The notes below the pieces were generated by a model. It was not told the origin of the DNA. It ran no database searches and was given only the letters and a program-made list of their open reading frames with translations. A stretch of 64,000 nucleotides of DNA from Tetrapyrgos nigripes (taxonomy: Eukaryota; Basidiomycota; Agaricomycetes; Agaricales; Campanellaceae), in NCBI GenBank assembly GCA_013368315.1, contig JAACJM010000191.1, forward strand, positions 96,549 to 160,548. The letters are read 5' to 3'. Numbering within the stretch: position 1 is the first letter of the stretch; each line of letters begins with the position of its first letter. Made by a program: the position numbers and the translations under genes. Shown in pieces: positions 43,625 through 56,544 of this stretch.

Positions 43625-43892
43625 AAGGTCCCAGACAGACGGGGCCACTCACACGCCAATAAAGCCGGTGAATGCCAACCAGTTGGGAAAAATTTCGGGA
43701 GTAGGTCGTATCCGGAAGCGACTGAGCCTCACAGCCGGTCCAAGTGTCTTGCCTTAAATGAGCGCCTCGAGCGCGTCGTCATAAACAGCGAGCACGATCG
43801 ACAACACAGTACTATTATAATACTTGATAACTATTCTAGTGTCGCGTCTACTCTTCCTACCACGACTATAATTCCAACTTCTTGGGCTTTGT

Positions 43893-46169
43893 ATGACACT
43901 CCGCCGCTTTACCAGATCTGTGGATGGCTCCATTCCCGTACAGGCTTTGCTCTACAACGACGAGGACCTTCTTTCTAGCCAGGACGGTGTCGGTATATAC
44001 GATGGGTAGGTCTCTGTTTGTCTGGCGACCTTCTCGCTCTCCGACTCAAAATTGATGGTTCAGCTCACAGAAATCCCCGTCGCATCAGTCCGGCGTCGTG
44101 TATGCTACCACATACCGTCTGTTCTACATAGACCACCAGAACGAAGTGTCATGTTCCTTTTCTCTGGATCTCTCTCACATCACCCAAACTGAATACTACG
44201 CCGGTCTTTTCAAGTCGTCTTCTAAAGTAACCCTTCATTTGGCCCACTCGAGTTCCATCAATAGTACAGGGACAGGAGGATCACGGCATCCTAATGAAGA
44301 AGACGTCCAAACGGGCTTTGAAAGTTGGGAATGTCAAGTTTGTGCGTATCGGAATCCACCAGGTCTCAGCCCAGCTGCAGCCCGAGTATGTGGTTTGTGT
44401 GGCGTGCCTAGAGCCTCGTTCCCTGCTCCGATAAAAATATCTGGTTCTTCGAGCGCACATCACCAACCGACTAGTCCTCTCTCCTCATCCTTACCCTCTT
44501 CCGCGACTGTATCCGCACCTGCACTCGTCAGCCCTCGTCCTACCCATGCACGCCGACCCAGCTCCATTGCATGTCCTGCATGTACCTTTCTCAATCATCC
44601 TTCCATGCGTTCTTGTGAGATATGTGGAACGGACCTGCCCAAGCTCCGCACTGAACCCGAAATGAAGTCTGCACCATCTTCACGACCTACATCTCCCGAC
44701 ACGGATTCCGATGACGACGACGGGCGGAAAACTAGGATGATGAAGCTGAGTTTTCGGAAGGGAGGTGACAAGGCGTTTTATGCCGTGCTGAAACGAAGCT
44801 TGCAAGGTAAAGCATGGGAGGTATGTGTATTCCTGTCTATCACGGTCTTACTGACTGACAGCGTTGCGCAACAGGCCAAGCATCCCAGCGGTACATCACT
44901 AACGCCTTCCAGTGAGCCAGAATTTAACCGGTCAGGGATTAGTATGTCAAATGATATTCTTCTACGTATGTCGTACTGACTATCTCCAACAAGGCGGAAT
45001 CCTACGAACAGTCGAAGCATCTGCTCAAGGCCGTGACGCCAACATGTCAGACGCACTTCAAGACCTCGAAGCCCTAATGATCAAGGCCAAAGACATGGTC
45101 AAATTAGCAGCAGACCTCAATGAGCGTCTGACGGCCACTTCCACTACCTCCACAGCTTCTGGGCTCGGGACTGGTACTGGAGTCTCACCGTCCTCTTCTG
45201 TGACAACAATAGTCCCCTCCTCCACTGAACCAGAAGAAGCTACTTTCATCCGATCCTCACTTTCACAATTGGGATTGCAGATGACGAATGCACCAGTGAC
45301 GTTGGATATGATTAAAGATGAGAGAAAGTGGTTTGAAGAGTTGGCGAAAGAATTGGCTGGGGTCTTGCAGGGACAGGGGCAGGGACACGGGGATAAGAAC
45401 CAGAAGACTACAGAAGGGGGTATGATGAAAGAACGAGGGGTTATTGCACTAGATGAAGTCTGGGGTGGATGGAATCGTGCTAGAGGTGTTGGTGAGTACT
45501 CATTCCGGCTATTGTTAGTCTTCAAGTCTTTATCTCGGCGCTTCATCGGTGTCCTCGCTTATTTCTGGCATTTTACATTCTTCCGACCTATCTTTGCTTG
45601 ATATCTTTTAACGTATCTTCATTTAATCTATATAAACGTACTGACGTGTTTCTCCATTGCTCGCTTGTTTCCCCGGCATAACTGTCTTATCACTACGCTA
45701 TAATGGATTGACTTGCGTCTGGTCGGATAACGATTACTCAGCCCTAATACCCCCATCAACCTTCCTCCAAGTCCTCCCAATCTTACCTGCATACACGACC
45801 CCTCCAATAACCAAACGCCAATTCAAATCTGGCTTAGTCGTTCTCCACACCCCACCGTATTCGTCAGCATCTTTCGCAGCGCGGCTGTGTGGACTATTGA
45901 CTCTCGTTGGACCAAAGACCACTACAGAAATTGCTGAAGAGGAGCGGATGACTATTGGATTAGCAAGTGAGATGATGGGGAGTGTAGAAGAGACGGGCGA
46001 TGTTTGTAGAGACGATGGGAGTGCGGCGATTCGAGAAGGGAGAGAAGAGGCTGGAGAGATGGAGAAAGGGGTTGGAGCCGGAGGAGGGATGATTGTGGTA
46101 GGTGAAGTGAGGTGGTGGGCGAATTTGTTCTTGGGGTATACCTGGGATGGACAAGTTGATAATGTGTAA
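43893..46169 (+). CDS. VPS36: ESCRT-II subunit Vps36
   Basis: Vps36 binds ubiquitin and phosphoinositides and, with Vps22 and Vps25, sorts membrane proteins into multivesicular bodies. The start MTLRRFTRSVDGSIPVQALL and DLLSSQDGVGIYDG open the GLUE domain. After a short intron it continues SQKSPSHQSGVVYATTYRLF and HITQTEYYAGLF. Two Npl4-type zinc fingers follow inside the GLUE region: WECQVCAYRNPPG...CGLCGVPR and ACPACTFLNHPSMRSCEICG. The domain resumes with MKLSFRKGGDKAFYAVLKRS. The winged-helix C-terminus has ERGVIALDEVWGGWNRARG, LIPPSTFLQVLPILP and WWANLFLGYTWDGQVDNV. Exon joins at 44820-44990 and 45490-45700 were not resolved in detail. Confidence 0.92.
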
Positions 46170-46871
46170 CAGTAATTGGACCCCGAAGCAAAAGATATAG
46201 ATTTGTTGTACTATGATCCGTTGGTGAAAACACGAAACTTCCATATCCATTTTTTGCCTCTAACTTCCGCAGCTATCGGCTAATGTCAACGAAATACACA
46301 AGCTTCCAGTTCTTTAGTGCATCTGTGCCACACAATCCACCGCGATTTTTAGGCGACCATGAACCCCGTTCGTTCCGGTACATAATTAGAAGGGTAGGGC
46401 AGTGACAAGCGGAAGACTCTTTCAATTTAGGGTACCCGCTTGGGAAACAGAAAGGATTCAAGCGTATTTAAACAGCACTTCCTTACTGCGGAGACTACAG
46501 TCTTTAAACTACCAAGAAGCTGATGTCGGTATATGCCTCGACCACACAGATTCCTGCGCACTCACACGGCATTCTCAAAGTTTGAAATCAAAGAAAGCCG
46601 GTACTCAGTTCATGTATTATCTCGAGACAGGGTTTCAACGGCGCGGGAGATCTGTCCCTTAGATTGGGTAAGTAGTTGGTAAGTAGTCTGTGAACACCAC
46701 GCTGCCAAGCGTACAACGGTGTCAAAACGATGTAGTGCAATTGGACACGGTCTTGACTCATGGTCAACTACTTTTCAGACATTTCACAAGAGATTATATC
46801 ATTAAATAATGTTGTTATTTGAAGGGACTGTTCTATTTCTCCCAGAAACTATAGTCGAACAACCGGCGACG
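46170..46871. other. convergent spacer, 3' UTRs
   Basis: VPS36 (plus) and the NLR-like gene (minus) converge here. A plus-strand frame at 46402-46662 lacks support. No repeats are seen. Confidence 0.4.
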
Positions 46872-49800
46872 CTATTTCGAACACGCCTCAAGACACTGTG
46901 AACGGAGGGCAGAAGCATCTTCCAAATCTTGCTGATGCAAACCAGGCGCCTCCATCGTCAATTTGCTATATAGTGCCATAGCTTCTTCAATTGCCTGGAT
47001 AGCTTTTTGGTGTTGACCCTCGCTACTCTGATACTCCGCGACATTATACAGAGCAGTTGCCAGTTCTGCTCGGTACGAAGTCGGGTATGCCACGACAAGC
47101 TCTCGATACAATCCCACTGCTCGCAGTGAGGAATCCAACGCCTCCTTTGTTTGGCCCATATCACCTAGAAGAGAAGAGAGATTGTTGAGTGACATTGCAA
47201 GGTCTGGCTTTAGAAGCGCGGCCGGGTCGGAGTCTGCAGCAGTAGGAATATTTGGGTCGTTCAACTGGATGGCCTCTAGTAAAAGCTTGAGTGCGTATTC
47301 TTGCTGTCCTGCCTCGGAGAGACAAGATGACAAGTTATTCAAAGCCTTCACAAAATCAGGTTTTTGTGTGAATGGAAGACGTGGATATTTTCGATAATAT
47401 CTGACTGCTTCTTGAATCGAATTCAATGCTTCAGCGTGATGACCCAAAGCAGACAGGACATTGGAGCGATTATTGAGAACTTTGGCGTACTGGAGGGTGA
47501 AAGAAGCGGGATGGTTATCAACGAGCTTGCCGTAGATGTTGGAGGCCTCTATCACCAAATCTAGAGCGAGCTCTTTATCACCGACTTCCAGAAGACGTGA
47601 AGAAAAGTTGCTGAGGGACATCGCCAGATCGCCAGCAAATCCTATTGGATTGACCTTCACGAGTTCTCGGTATAGGTTCACTGACTCCTTCATCACATTC
47701 AGTCCCTCTGCGCGCTGACCGACGCTTGAAAGACAATTCGATAGGTTGTTGAGAGACAACGCCAGCGTTGCTTTGGAGAGTGAAGGAGCTGCGTCACAGT
47801 ATTGACGAAATATAGCTACAGACTGCTGAACAGCTTGCAGGGCTTCATCTCGACGTCCAAGATCGGAAAGTCGCAATGACAGATTGTTGAGCGTTTTCGC
47901 ATAGTCCCACTGAAATTCTAGGGAGGAATCGGAACCCAATAATTCCTGATACAGCTGTACTGCTTCCTGACCAGACTCGAAAGCTTCCTCTTGATCACTA
48001 TGAAAAGTCTGTAATACTGACCGGTTCATCAAGACCCTGGCCAGATCTAAGCTATACGACTTGGACTGAGGGAGTTGTGAAAATAGTTCCTTTCTGAGCG
48101 CGATGACTTCTGCAGAGATTTTCAGAGCCTCCGCATACTGACCCAGGTCCGCCAGACACAGTGAAAGGACGTTCAGAGATGAGGACAAATCTGCTGTGAA
48201 TCGTGCTGGATCCCTAGCAAACAGCATCCGACGTAGCTCAACGGCTTCACAGATTGATTCCAAAGCTTCTTCAAGACGACCCATACCACGCAAACATATC
48301 GATGCACAGTGCACAGAATGAGAGAATTCCGCCTCAAAGTCAATGCCAACTGACATGGAGGGCAGGTTATTCTAGATGGCATTGTTGTAAGCAACTGCGA
48401 TAAGTCGATGCATTGTTTCTTACCTTCATCCAATCCCATACTGGCATCCACCTCTGATATCGTCCCAATGACACCACAATCTCCAACCAACGTACAAGAT
48501 GAAGGGTCAGGAATGTCTTGAGCAATGACTGAAGGTCCTCGGAAGGTAATTGAACATCCAAAACATGCTCCATCCAAAACCGGCAAGCATACCATCCTGC
48601 CTCCGAGATTTGCTCGGAAGGCATGGTAGGGATACTGAGATACTCATCTACGCCAATATCAACATCTACCAGATAGCCAGTGCCTGGCAAGTCAGCTCTG
48701 AGAAGTTGGTCTAGCACCTTCAGACACAAGAATGCCAGCCGCTGACTGTGTAACATTTCGTTGATGAAATATGGGGAATTCCCATACTTCTGGGAGGTGA
48801 GGTATTCGCGGAAGGATAGATGTAAGACTTGAATAGGACGTGAGTGATCGGGGGAGGTGAGAAGAAGAGAGCTAAGGGTGGACTCTGTCACGCGGTCGAT
48901 GAGTTGAGCATCTGGAGCTAAATGGAGAGCCTGGATTGCGGGACAGGATAAGGGCGTCTTCAAGGCGACAATTGTGCCCATGAGCAAGGCATAGCCTTTG
49001 ACAAAGCCGGGATCGTCCCAATTGCATCGACTGAGAATGTTATTATACAGGTTCTCCATCTTTTTCCAGGGAGGAAGGCGGCTTATAGGGTTATCCGACG
49101 GCGACAGGAACATTTGCAGAATGAGATCAGGAGAAATGGTACTTTCGATGTAGTTCACGACTGTAGAAGCCCAGATGAATAATCCTTCACTTCTTGCCGC
49201 TAGCTCCTTTACTTGTGAGTCACTAGGCCACGCATCACCCAATCGTCGCTGCACTGCAATCTCGCCAAGGCGATGGCGGACGAAAACGAGTACATCATCA
49301 CGATTGCTCGTGGTTTGGATGTCGACAGATTGTTGGGAAATGTGCGACGAAGAGTGTGAAGAAAGGTAGCGCAAAATGTTGTCATCGAGTCTGGAAGTGA
49401 GGAATACTCGAATTGAAGATGGAAGGTGGGCAAAATCGTCGCGAAGGATCCTCAGGAAATCATTGTTGCACCCTTCATCCAGCGCGTCAATGACAATGAC
49501 CAGGGGTTTGTCTACGGGATGAAGAGTAATGGGTTCAACAATGAACTTCTGAAATTGGTGCGACATCGAGTGTGCCATAGGGAGAGCAGGGTCATCCTCG
49601 ATGGCAAAGGAAATAGTCTCTGCAATGGATGGATTGATACGTCCTAGATCTCGTGCAAGGGTGGTAATAAAACCATCAGGAGCATTGAGTCCAGCAGTTT
49701 CCCGATGAAAGAAGAACGACGTCAACAGTGTCTTTTCTTCAAAGCAACGCTGTGCAACAGAGTGGGCAATAGATGACTTGCCACTGCCGGCTACTCCTGT

Positions 49801-50709
49801 TAAAAGGAATATCTTTGCTGCGTCTGAAGAATTTTTGTGTGTTGCCCATGTCATTACTTGCTCTATGATGGTTGTACGCGTTCCCGGTAGACAGGCACGA
49901 TTCTTGTTCCATGAAGCACCCTTCATGTACAGCAATTTTTCGAGGTTTGAAGCCAGACCTTGGCTGGACGTGAACGTAAAATCGACGTGTAATGATGACG
50001 GAACGCACCTAACCTATCCGCCAGCTTTCCATTAGCAGCTTCTAAAACCTTCCTGATATCCTCGACGCGTAAAGATTGCAGGAGTTTTGCATGTGTAGCT
50101 ACGCCGATGTCGAGCTATTCAAAGAATCTATATGAGCATTCATAGTGCACCAGAAATCCATCGTACCTGGAAGAGAGACAACGATTCGTTGAGCTTCCTT
50201 CTCATACCATCTATCTCCTGGGGGTCGTCCGTCCATCTGAGCGCTCGTTTGAAGGTTGACTGTGATCGTAGATTGTGTATTTTCACCAGAATATCTTCGA
50301 GGCAGCTTCAGATATTGTCAAAGATGCAAACTAACGAATGAAATGGATGAAACAGGTATTCACGAGACAAATTCCTCTAAACGTTGACGTAGTTCATTCT
50401 TGGGCAGATCAATGTTGGAAATGTGCTGGATGACACATGCGATCACGTCCTGGACATATAGCCCAAACTCTTTCCATTCCTTCTGATTCGCTCGGAAACC
50501 CTAACATATGTGATTTACATGCTCAAAAGCACGTACAAGGGACAGGTGTCAAGTTTCGGTACCTTGACAAGATTTGCGACTTGTACCGCGACAGTAGCAA
50601 CACTTTTTAGCGGCGGAAAAGAGTCTGAGGCAGCGGCCAGTGAGTTGAGCAACAGAAGAGTAATATTGCTTCCTTGGGAGGCTACTTGACTTCGTCGAAC
50701 ATTGGCCAT
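46872..50709 (-). CDS. NLR-like protein: helical N-domain, NACHT, TPR repeats
   Basis: The protein has the three-part layout of fungal NOD-like receptors. The N-terminal exons (MANVRRSQVASQGSNITLLL, then AASDSFPPLKSVATVAVQV, ANQKEWKEFGLYVQDVIACV, LEEFVS, KRALRWTDDPQEIDGMRRKL) are helical. They resemble the N-terminal domain that agaricomycete NLRs share with MLKL-type bundles. The NTPase has Walker A GVAGSGKSSIAHSVAQRC, Walker B PLVIVIDALDEG, and an FLTSRLDDN sensor. After a final intron (near 48375-48420) come ten or so TPR-type repeats of about 42 residues (for example AMSLNNLSSLLGDMGQTKEAL). They occupy the last 490 residues and end ACSK. A role in non-self recognition or programmed cell death is inference; the effector and ligand are unknown. 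Confidence 0.85.
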
Positions 50710-50964
50710 CAAGGATAAAGATAATGGTCAACGGCTTTTGCCGATCATGTCATTAGCAGGTCATTACATTGGAGATAAGTACCCATTACAACTCAAAGGC
50801 TTAATGCTACAAAAGACAGGGTGCGGGTGAATGGCAGTTGAAAGTGAGATTAGATGGCGTTCTTTTTGATCAGCGTACACTGCCAGCAGTGGACACTAGC
50901 ATCTGAGCCAATTAGCTGAGCTTGCTTAAGATTGGCCTAAGAGATAGTACTCACAGCGGTTGTG

Positions 50965-53074
50965 TCACGATGCATCCACAGTTCCAATAGCATCTGTACG
51001 AGTCGGAGATTTGATAACATCTGGTGAGACCTCGGTATGGCCAACAGTGGGAACCGATATCGGTGAAATATTTGACGAAGACGAGGGTGGACTTAGAGAA
51101 CGAAGATTGGAGTCTCTGTCACGAGCATGTCCAGCTTCATCGTGACCTAAAGTTTCATCGCCATCACAGTGCTCTCCCTGAGGCTGACAACAATCTTTTT
51201 CTTTGTCAACTAACTCTATGTCATCCTCTACTTTCCAGGATCCAACAGTGTCTTTTAGTGATCCATGGGACTCCTGTACGGAGAGACGCTGACTATCATC
51301 GTAGCTTGCTAAGAGTCCCTGTTCCATCGCAGCCTGAGAACTGTCGAAGTCTTCTAGTGCGACGTGATCGATACTGGCAGCTTCACGTTCTTTGGTTAAC
51401 TATTAGAGGGACACCCAAAATGCCGGAAACATGTTAGCATTTTGACTGGACGCTATGACAGAATGGAGGACTTACAGCAATATATAATGCACTCCCAATG
51501 ATGATTAGGGTGCCCAAAATAGATAGCGCAGAGGGAACAATGTGGAAGAATATGCGTTCACCTATTGAGGCAAAGATAATCTACATTCAGAAGTGAAGAA
51601 GTCTTTAGCTCTCGAGTTTGGCAAGGCAACAAATAATAAAGGGAATCAAACGGAGCGTTCTAGTCTGCTGGACTGATGGAGAAATTGAAGAGAGTGCCAG
51701 AGACATACCTGAGTGTAGACTGCCATTGTCCCTCTTCCAGCAGTCTCCCGTTGCAGGCCCATCGTAAGACAGATCTATCATGCTCATAGTTAGCCTCGAG
51801 ACAAGAGACAGAGAAAAGGATGACCGCACTTGGGCCAAAAATCCAAAGACACCGATCTCAATCAACCAAGCAAGCCAAGTGATTTTTGTTGGTACAACGG
51901 GACCAGTGTGCGTCGCGATCATTCTGAAGGAGAATAGATGAGTGGAATATTGAAAAGACAAATGCCAGCTGGACTCACCCAAGGGTGGATACGACAATGC
52001 TTTGCAGAGAAAAGGCCGCCATGGAGTGTAATGGATGAGCTCGTTTGCCTATGGCACGTAAAGTCGTGTCTGAAGAAGGACCATAACGATGAGTTGAAGC
52101 ATACAAATTGTTCTAGATGCTCGGAAACTTACACGCCCCGGTTGCACCAAGGACACCTAATAAAGAAACCCTGAAGCTTTGATCAGCAGAAGAAGAGGTA
52201 TATGAGAGAGAAGGAGACTGACCCAACGGCAATCAATCTCTCTGCAGGCGTTCCTTCTTCGGACACATCCTCTGTGGGGATGGGGGCGGGACCACTGGGA
52301 TTGGAGCTCAGACCCTGAACGATGTCGAGTTCGAGCTCAAGTTGAGATAATTCGGCGGTGGCGTGTCCGAATAGAGAAACCGGTCGGGCAATGAAGATGA
52401 CGCCAACAAGGCTCAGGACTACGCAAAAGGTGACGATGGCAGGTGGGGTGAACAGATAAACGACGGACCTCCGGCTACAAGTTCCCTCTTTGTCAACTTT
52501 TCGTTGAGAAATATGGCTCCAGAAATAGAGGTACAGAGAGGAGCGAGGAAAGTGAGAACGGTCGCGTCGGAAAGAGACAGGTACTGGAGCGCGTAGTAGA
52601 TTCCGAAAATTCCGAAGAAACTGGGGGTTTGTTTAGCATTGGCGACCAAGACAGGAAAATGGCACGCACCCCGAAAAGCCACGCAGTAGAAGTAACAATC
52701 GAACGCCTTCAGGACCCAAAAACGGATGAGGAACTTTGGTGTAAAGCCTATTTGAGGTCAGTCTCAATTGTTGTGCATTCTATGAGACGTACATATATCC
52801 AATGCTAAACGCGTAGGTTATCCCCTGCGAAGGAACACGTATATGTGAACTCAAGTCTCTGAACGAGAAAATAGCCTTTACCATGCGTAGGAAGATCAAC
52901 TAGACACAGAAGTGAGTACATGGAACAAAACGATAGATGTTCGCGTACCTCCAAAGTCGGGACTGGTGGATCAATGCTATTCAGTTTCTTGACTCCTATG
53001 TTGACCACTGAGAGGAATAACTGAGAGACTACGACCAGCAGGAGGCCATAATTCTGCTTGACGAGGTCAAGCAT
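50965..53074 (-). CDS. EamA/DMT-family transporter
   Basis: This is a drug/metabolite-transporter-type membrane protein. The start MLDLVKQNYGLLLVVVSQLF begins a hydrophobic helix. Two EamA repeats follow. The first contains FFGIFGIYYALQYLSLSDAT, VLTFLAPLCTSISGAIFL and NEKLTKRELVAGVVSF. The second, after a loop with PAPIPTEDVSEEGTPAE, contains GVSLLGVLGATGAYTTLRAI, AFSLQSIVVSTLGM, WLAWLIEIGVFGFLAQ and LSILGTLIIIGSALYIALTK. A Ser/Asp-rich cytoplasmic tail ends VGTVDAS-like AIGTVDAS. Similar fungal proteins sit in plasma membrane or Golgi; the substrate is unknown. It is followed on the same strand by the NLR gene 255 bp downstream. Confidence 0.87.
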
Positions 53075-53423
53075 GCCTGATAGGAAGAACCAAGGAGCAA
53101 TTATTTAGCCTCTCTCAGCCAGACCCTAACTACGTTAGGGTCTGTTAACTCGTTGAAGGCACGGCCTTTGCGCCTGTTTGATTACATAAATTATCAATCA
53201 CATTAAGGACGAGGGTCGCGGTTACTGTCAGACTAGCAATTATTGCCTAAATTGTAAAATTTGAAATTCATGACATCAATGCTGCATCAGTGATGAAATG
53301 GGAATTTTCAATTTTTTTTTGACAAGCCGTTCTCTCCCTTCACACGACAACCTACGACAACTGACTAGATGGTGTATAATACAAAAACTTTTGGATCAAG
53401 TAGCCATTGGTGTCCAACCACCC
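53075..53423. other. spacer between tandem minus-strand genes
   Basis: AT-rich, with a T10 run near 53312. It should hold the 3' UTR of the MYND gene and the promoter of the EamA gene. Nothing else is seen. Confidence 0.4.
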
Positions 53424-54452
53424 CTAATTCGAGCTCGTCGGTGCGAGAGGCTTGCAGTAGTGCTTGTGAAACGTCCAAGCCAACTTCTGATGGTCTGCAT
53501 CGCAGTACCACGCATTTTGACAACCACTGCAACTCTTCAGCACCGTCAAGGGAGCACCGCAGTGTCCACACCATCTTCCTGACTCCCTTCGATCCCATCT
53601 CTCTTTGGCTTTCTTCGCGACCAGCTGTAGCCATCTTTCGTGTTTTCCAGGCGTCATCCAATGTGATATCTTCGTCCTTGAATCATCCTTTCCCTCTGCC
53701 ACCTTCTCTAAACGAGCGCGGAATTCATCCATGGTGTCTAAAGCAAAAGGTTCCTGCCCTCTAGGTCCTGGGCCCCGTCCAACGTCACCGAACTGCATAG
53801 ACGAGAGATCAAGGACAGACATCAGATCATCGTCTGGGCCACCTTCGGTAAATCCTAAAACGGCATGCTGCATAGTATGAGCCTCTCCGCTGATGTGCAT
53901 CTGACCCTCTGGTTGAACCATTGCAAGCAAAGTGTGCTTCGGGTTTACCAAAGTCACCTCAAGTATGACCCGAGATTCGACACGCGTAATGTACTCCTTT
54001 CCAGGCTTTTTCCCTTGTAGCCCGTGACGAATGCGGAGACGAGTGTTAGGAGGGAAGAAGGCGAAAAACTTTTGCAACAAATCCACGGATTTGTAGCATC
54101 CATCATGCGCTCTTCCCTGCCAGAATGCCGTTTCCAGTTGTTTGGGAGTGAGTGACCTCAACGGGTCTGATTTGGGAAGGTGGTCGGGGATAATGTTGGA
54201 TGGGAGGTCTGGAGGTCCGTTCACGTCAATCTTTCCGGTGTGATGGGCTGGTCGGTCAAAAAGATATCCGGTCCGACGGTCGTCTTTCCAGAATTGTGAA
54301 GCAGGAGGAAGATAAACGGTCTTGAAATCTTGTCCGGGATACGCAATTTCGCGGAGCCTGGCATGGCGGAAAAGAGGCTCTGTTGTAATCCTCTCATAGT
54401 TGAGGAGAAGAGAGATATCATAAAGGTCTAGAAGTTCGGTCTGAGAACCCAT
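53424..54452 (-). CDS. MYND-type zinc-finger protein, single exon
   Basis: The 342-residue protein is encoded without introns, unlike its neighbours. The N-terminal 270 residues (MGSQTELLDLYDISLLLNYE ... PPDLPSNIIPDHLPKSDPL ... FWQGRAHDGCYKSVDLLQKF) do not match a domain I recognise. The C-terminus is a MYND finger: WCGHCGAPLTVLKSCSGCQN, WYCDADHQKLAW, HKHYCKPL. MYND fingers bind proline-rich peptides, and many agaricomycete proteins of unknown role end this way. An ACAATG-like context is absent; the ATG at 54452 is the first in frame. Confidence 0.85.
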   Translation of the reverse strand: MGSQTELLDLYDISLLLNYERITTEPLFRHARLREIAYPGQDFKTVYLPPASQFWKDDRRTGYLFDRPAHHTGKIDVNGPPDLPSNIIPDHLPKSDPLRSLTPKQLETAFWQGRAHDGCYKSVDLLQKFFAFFPPNTRLRIRHGLQGKKPGKEYITRVESRVILEVTLVNPKHTLLAMVQPEGQMHISGEAHTMQHAVLGFTEGGPDDDLMSVLDLSSMQFGDVGRGPGPRGQEPFALDTMDEFRARLEKVAEGKDDSRTKISHWMTPGKHERWLQLVAKKAKERWDRRESGRWCGHCGAPLTVLKSCSGCQNAWYCDADHQKLAWTFHKHYCKPLAPTSSN

Positions 54453-54773
54453 GATTTGAATGCACGAAACGAGTTTGCAGGAAGGAGTGTGGTGGATGCT
54501 TGCAGTGGTAAAAACTCCTGAGTCAGATGTTCCGCAGCTCGATTATAGTAGAAACCAATCTGAGACATTGCTGCAGCAACAAAGCACGCTCACTTTCTTA
54601 CCCAGTCCAGACACAGGATCCTTCGTTCCAGACAGAAATCAAAGGTGCTCATACATATTCGACAAAGTAGAATGCCTTGTGATATCACAATTTGTATCGT
54701 CTACAACAGATAAATAATTTAGTGCATCCAAGTATTTGTTAAGTACTAAGTGTGGCTGTACGCGTTTGAGAGC
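54453..54773. other. spacer between tandem minus-strand genes
   Basis: It lies between the carrier stop and the MYND gene start. No gene or repeat is seen. Confidence 0.4.
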
Positions 54774-56403
54774 TTAGATATATGGTGGTCCGAGGACTGC
54801 AAGAAAAATAAAGACATGAGCAACGTCAATGTAACACCAAGGCAGGCAGAATACGCACCCTGCCTAAACATTCCCAGAGTAAACTCTACAACAAGCAGCA
54901 GTACACCACCTCCAGGTGCAAGACGCAGCACCTTTGGCACAAAGCCTTTATATAGCGCTCCGGGACCTTCTTCCCTGAAGATCGTCACAAGAGCAGGATA
55001 AGTCCAGTTGTATTTGGGCTTTACACCGGGAACTTTGGTGACGCTTTGTATACGCGATTTGACGACCTGAAAAGGGCTTGAGCATGGGTATGACTAACTA
55101 GATCAAGGCACCAAGACGCTTACATCAAATCTGAAAGAGGAAGAAATATTGATCAAATATTGTGGGCGGGGGAATAGGTGAATGGGACTCACGGGGTGTT
55201 CACCAAAGTGCCGACGAAACCACCGACAGATCCTGAGATGAAATTATTGAGGAGAACCCCCTGTTGCGTCTGAAAATGTGTTGAGCCAAGGTAGAGACAT
55301 TGAATAACATGTAGAAACCTCGGCCTTGGGAAGCATAGTTCGGACTTGGAAGATACATCCAAAGTATCCTCCGTTCCACCATAGATGCCTAGTCTCCAAA
55401 AAGTAAGTGTGAACGAGGAGCTTTTGAAAAGGGACATACCTCCAGAAAGTCGACTCCATACCTGCGTACAAGCCAAGTACACCTTCCTTCTTGACAATTT
55501 GTTTAACAACATCCATAGGCCCCGCATACGTGCTATTCTTGTCTTGCAACCTGTCGTATATGAGTAGTCGTTAAAAGAACCTTTTAGGCGAATCAAATCC
55601 GAGTGTACCTGATCTTCACTAGTTCAAAGGGAACCACAACGAAGCTTTCCTATAAAGAGCCGAGCAAGTCAGTTCCATACGAGACTAGCGAGGTTGACTT
55701 GAAGAGTACATACTGTCGCACCAGCACTACAGCCAGTCAATATTGACAACTGCTGGTTCATCTTTGCCTCTCCGCTCATACTCAGGTAAGTCTTTCCCCA
55801 GAAGTCATTCGCGGCGCTAAAGACCGCCGGAGAGTTGTTGAGATAGAGGATCGGAGATATTCGGTCTTAGAGAACATACAATTTCACAGCACGCTTGGGG
55901 GCCTCCAGTAGCAGAGGTGGAACGAGACCTAGGAACAGACACGCTGAGCTGAGGATGTGGTGAAGCCAAAAGAGTTGCGTACCTCTGTATAATCTCCCAA
56001 AACTGATTTATTAAACGTAGTAAGAATGGGTCGTGTGACACATAAAACAGACGCACCCTTCTTCCCGGATGATAGTCTTGAAGCTGCCAAACAGTCCTTG
56101 CGACTTCTCCGTTGACAATTGCATACGCGTTTTAACCTAGTACAACATAGCGATGAAGAAAGGGCCATGACAAAAGGTATAATGTACGCACGACATCTGG
56201 AAAGAAAGTTTTATATCACTGAAAAGTAAGGCCAATTTTTTTCGAACCGCACCCAGAGGATAAAATGTCAAGATTTCCGAAATACCAGCGATAGCACCAG
56301 CAGCGAAATTGGCCGCGAAGGGCAAGGCTACAGGAGAAAAGCATCAAACTGAGTTCACTATCCCAGTCGAATAGTTCTACGTACGTTTCTTCTGTTCTGA
56401 CAT
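54774..56403 (-). CDS. mitochondrial carrier, 2-oxodicarboxylate/citrate type
   Basis: A member of the mitochondrial solute carrier family of the inner membrane. MSEQKKR leads to LPFAANFAAGAIAGISEILT. The three carrier signatures are visible: PLDVVKTRMQ (spliced across a GTGCGT...TAG intron), PFELVKIRLQ and PFDVVKSRIQ. FLYRGLVPPLL-like and GALYKGFVPKVLRLAPGGGV follow in the usual places. After the last intron the protein ends FTLGMFRQVLGPPYI, close to the LGPPYI end I recall from Odc-type 2-oxodicarboxylate carriers. Exons are very short. The assignment to the Odc branch is moderate; the carrier family is certain. Confidence 0.85.
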
Positions 56404-56544
56404 GGAAGAGAAAATATAGAGAGAGTCCGGAGCAGAGTTTCCTCGCGCCAACCTTACGCATTGTGAAATCTGGGAGCTGTGACTGGTGTGTGACCCTGCA
56501 TCAAGCGTGACGTCCTCGCCCTCAACGCTGGCCTCGATGCTGTC
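56404..56544. promoter_or_regulatory. short divergent promoter, carrier / SRP9
   Basis: 141 bp separates the carrier start (minus) from the SRP9 ATG (plus). No TATA box is visible. Confidence 0.4.
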
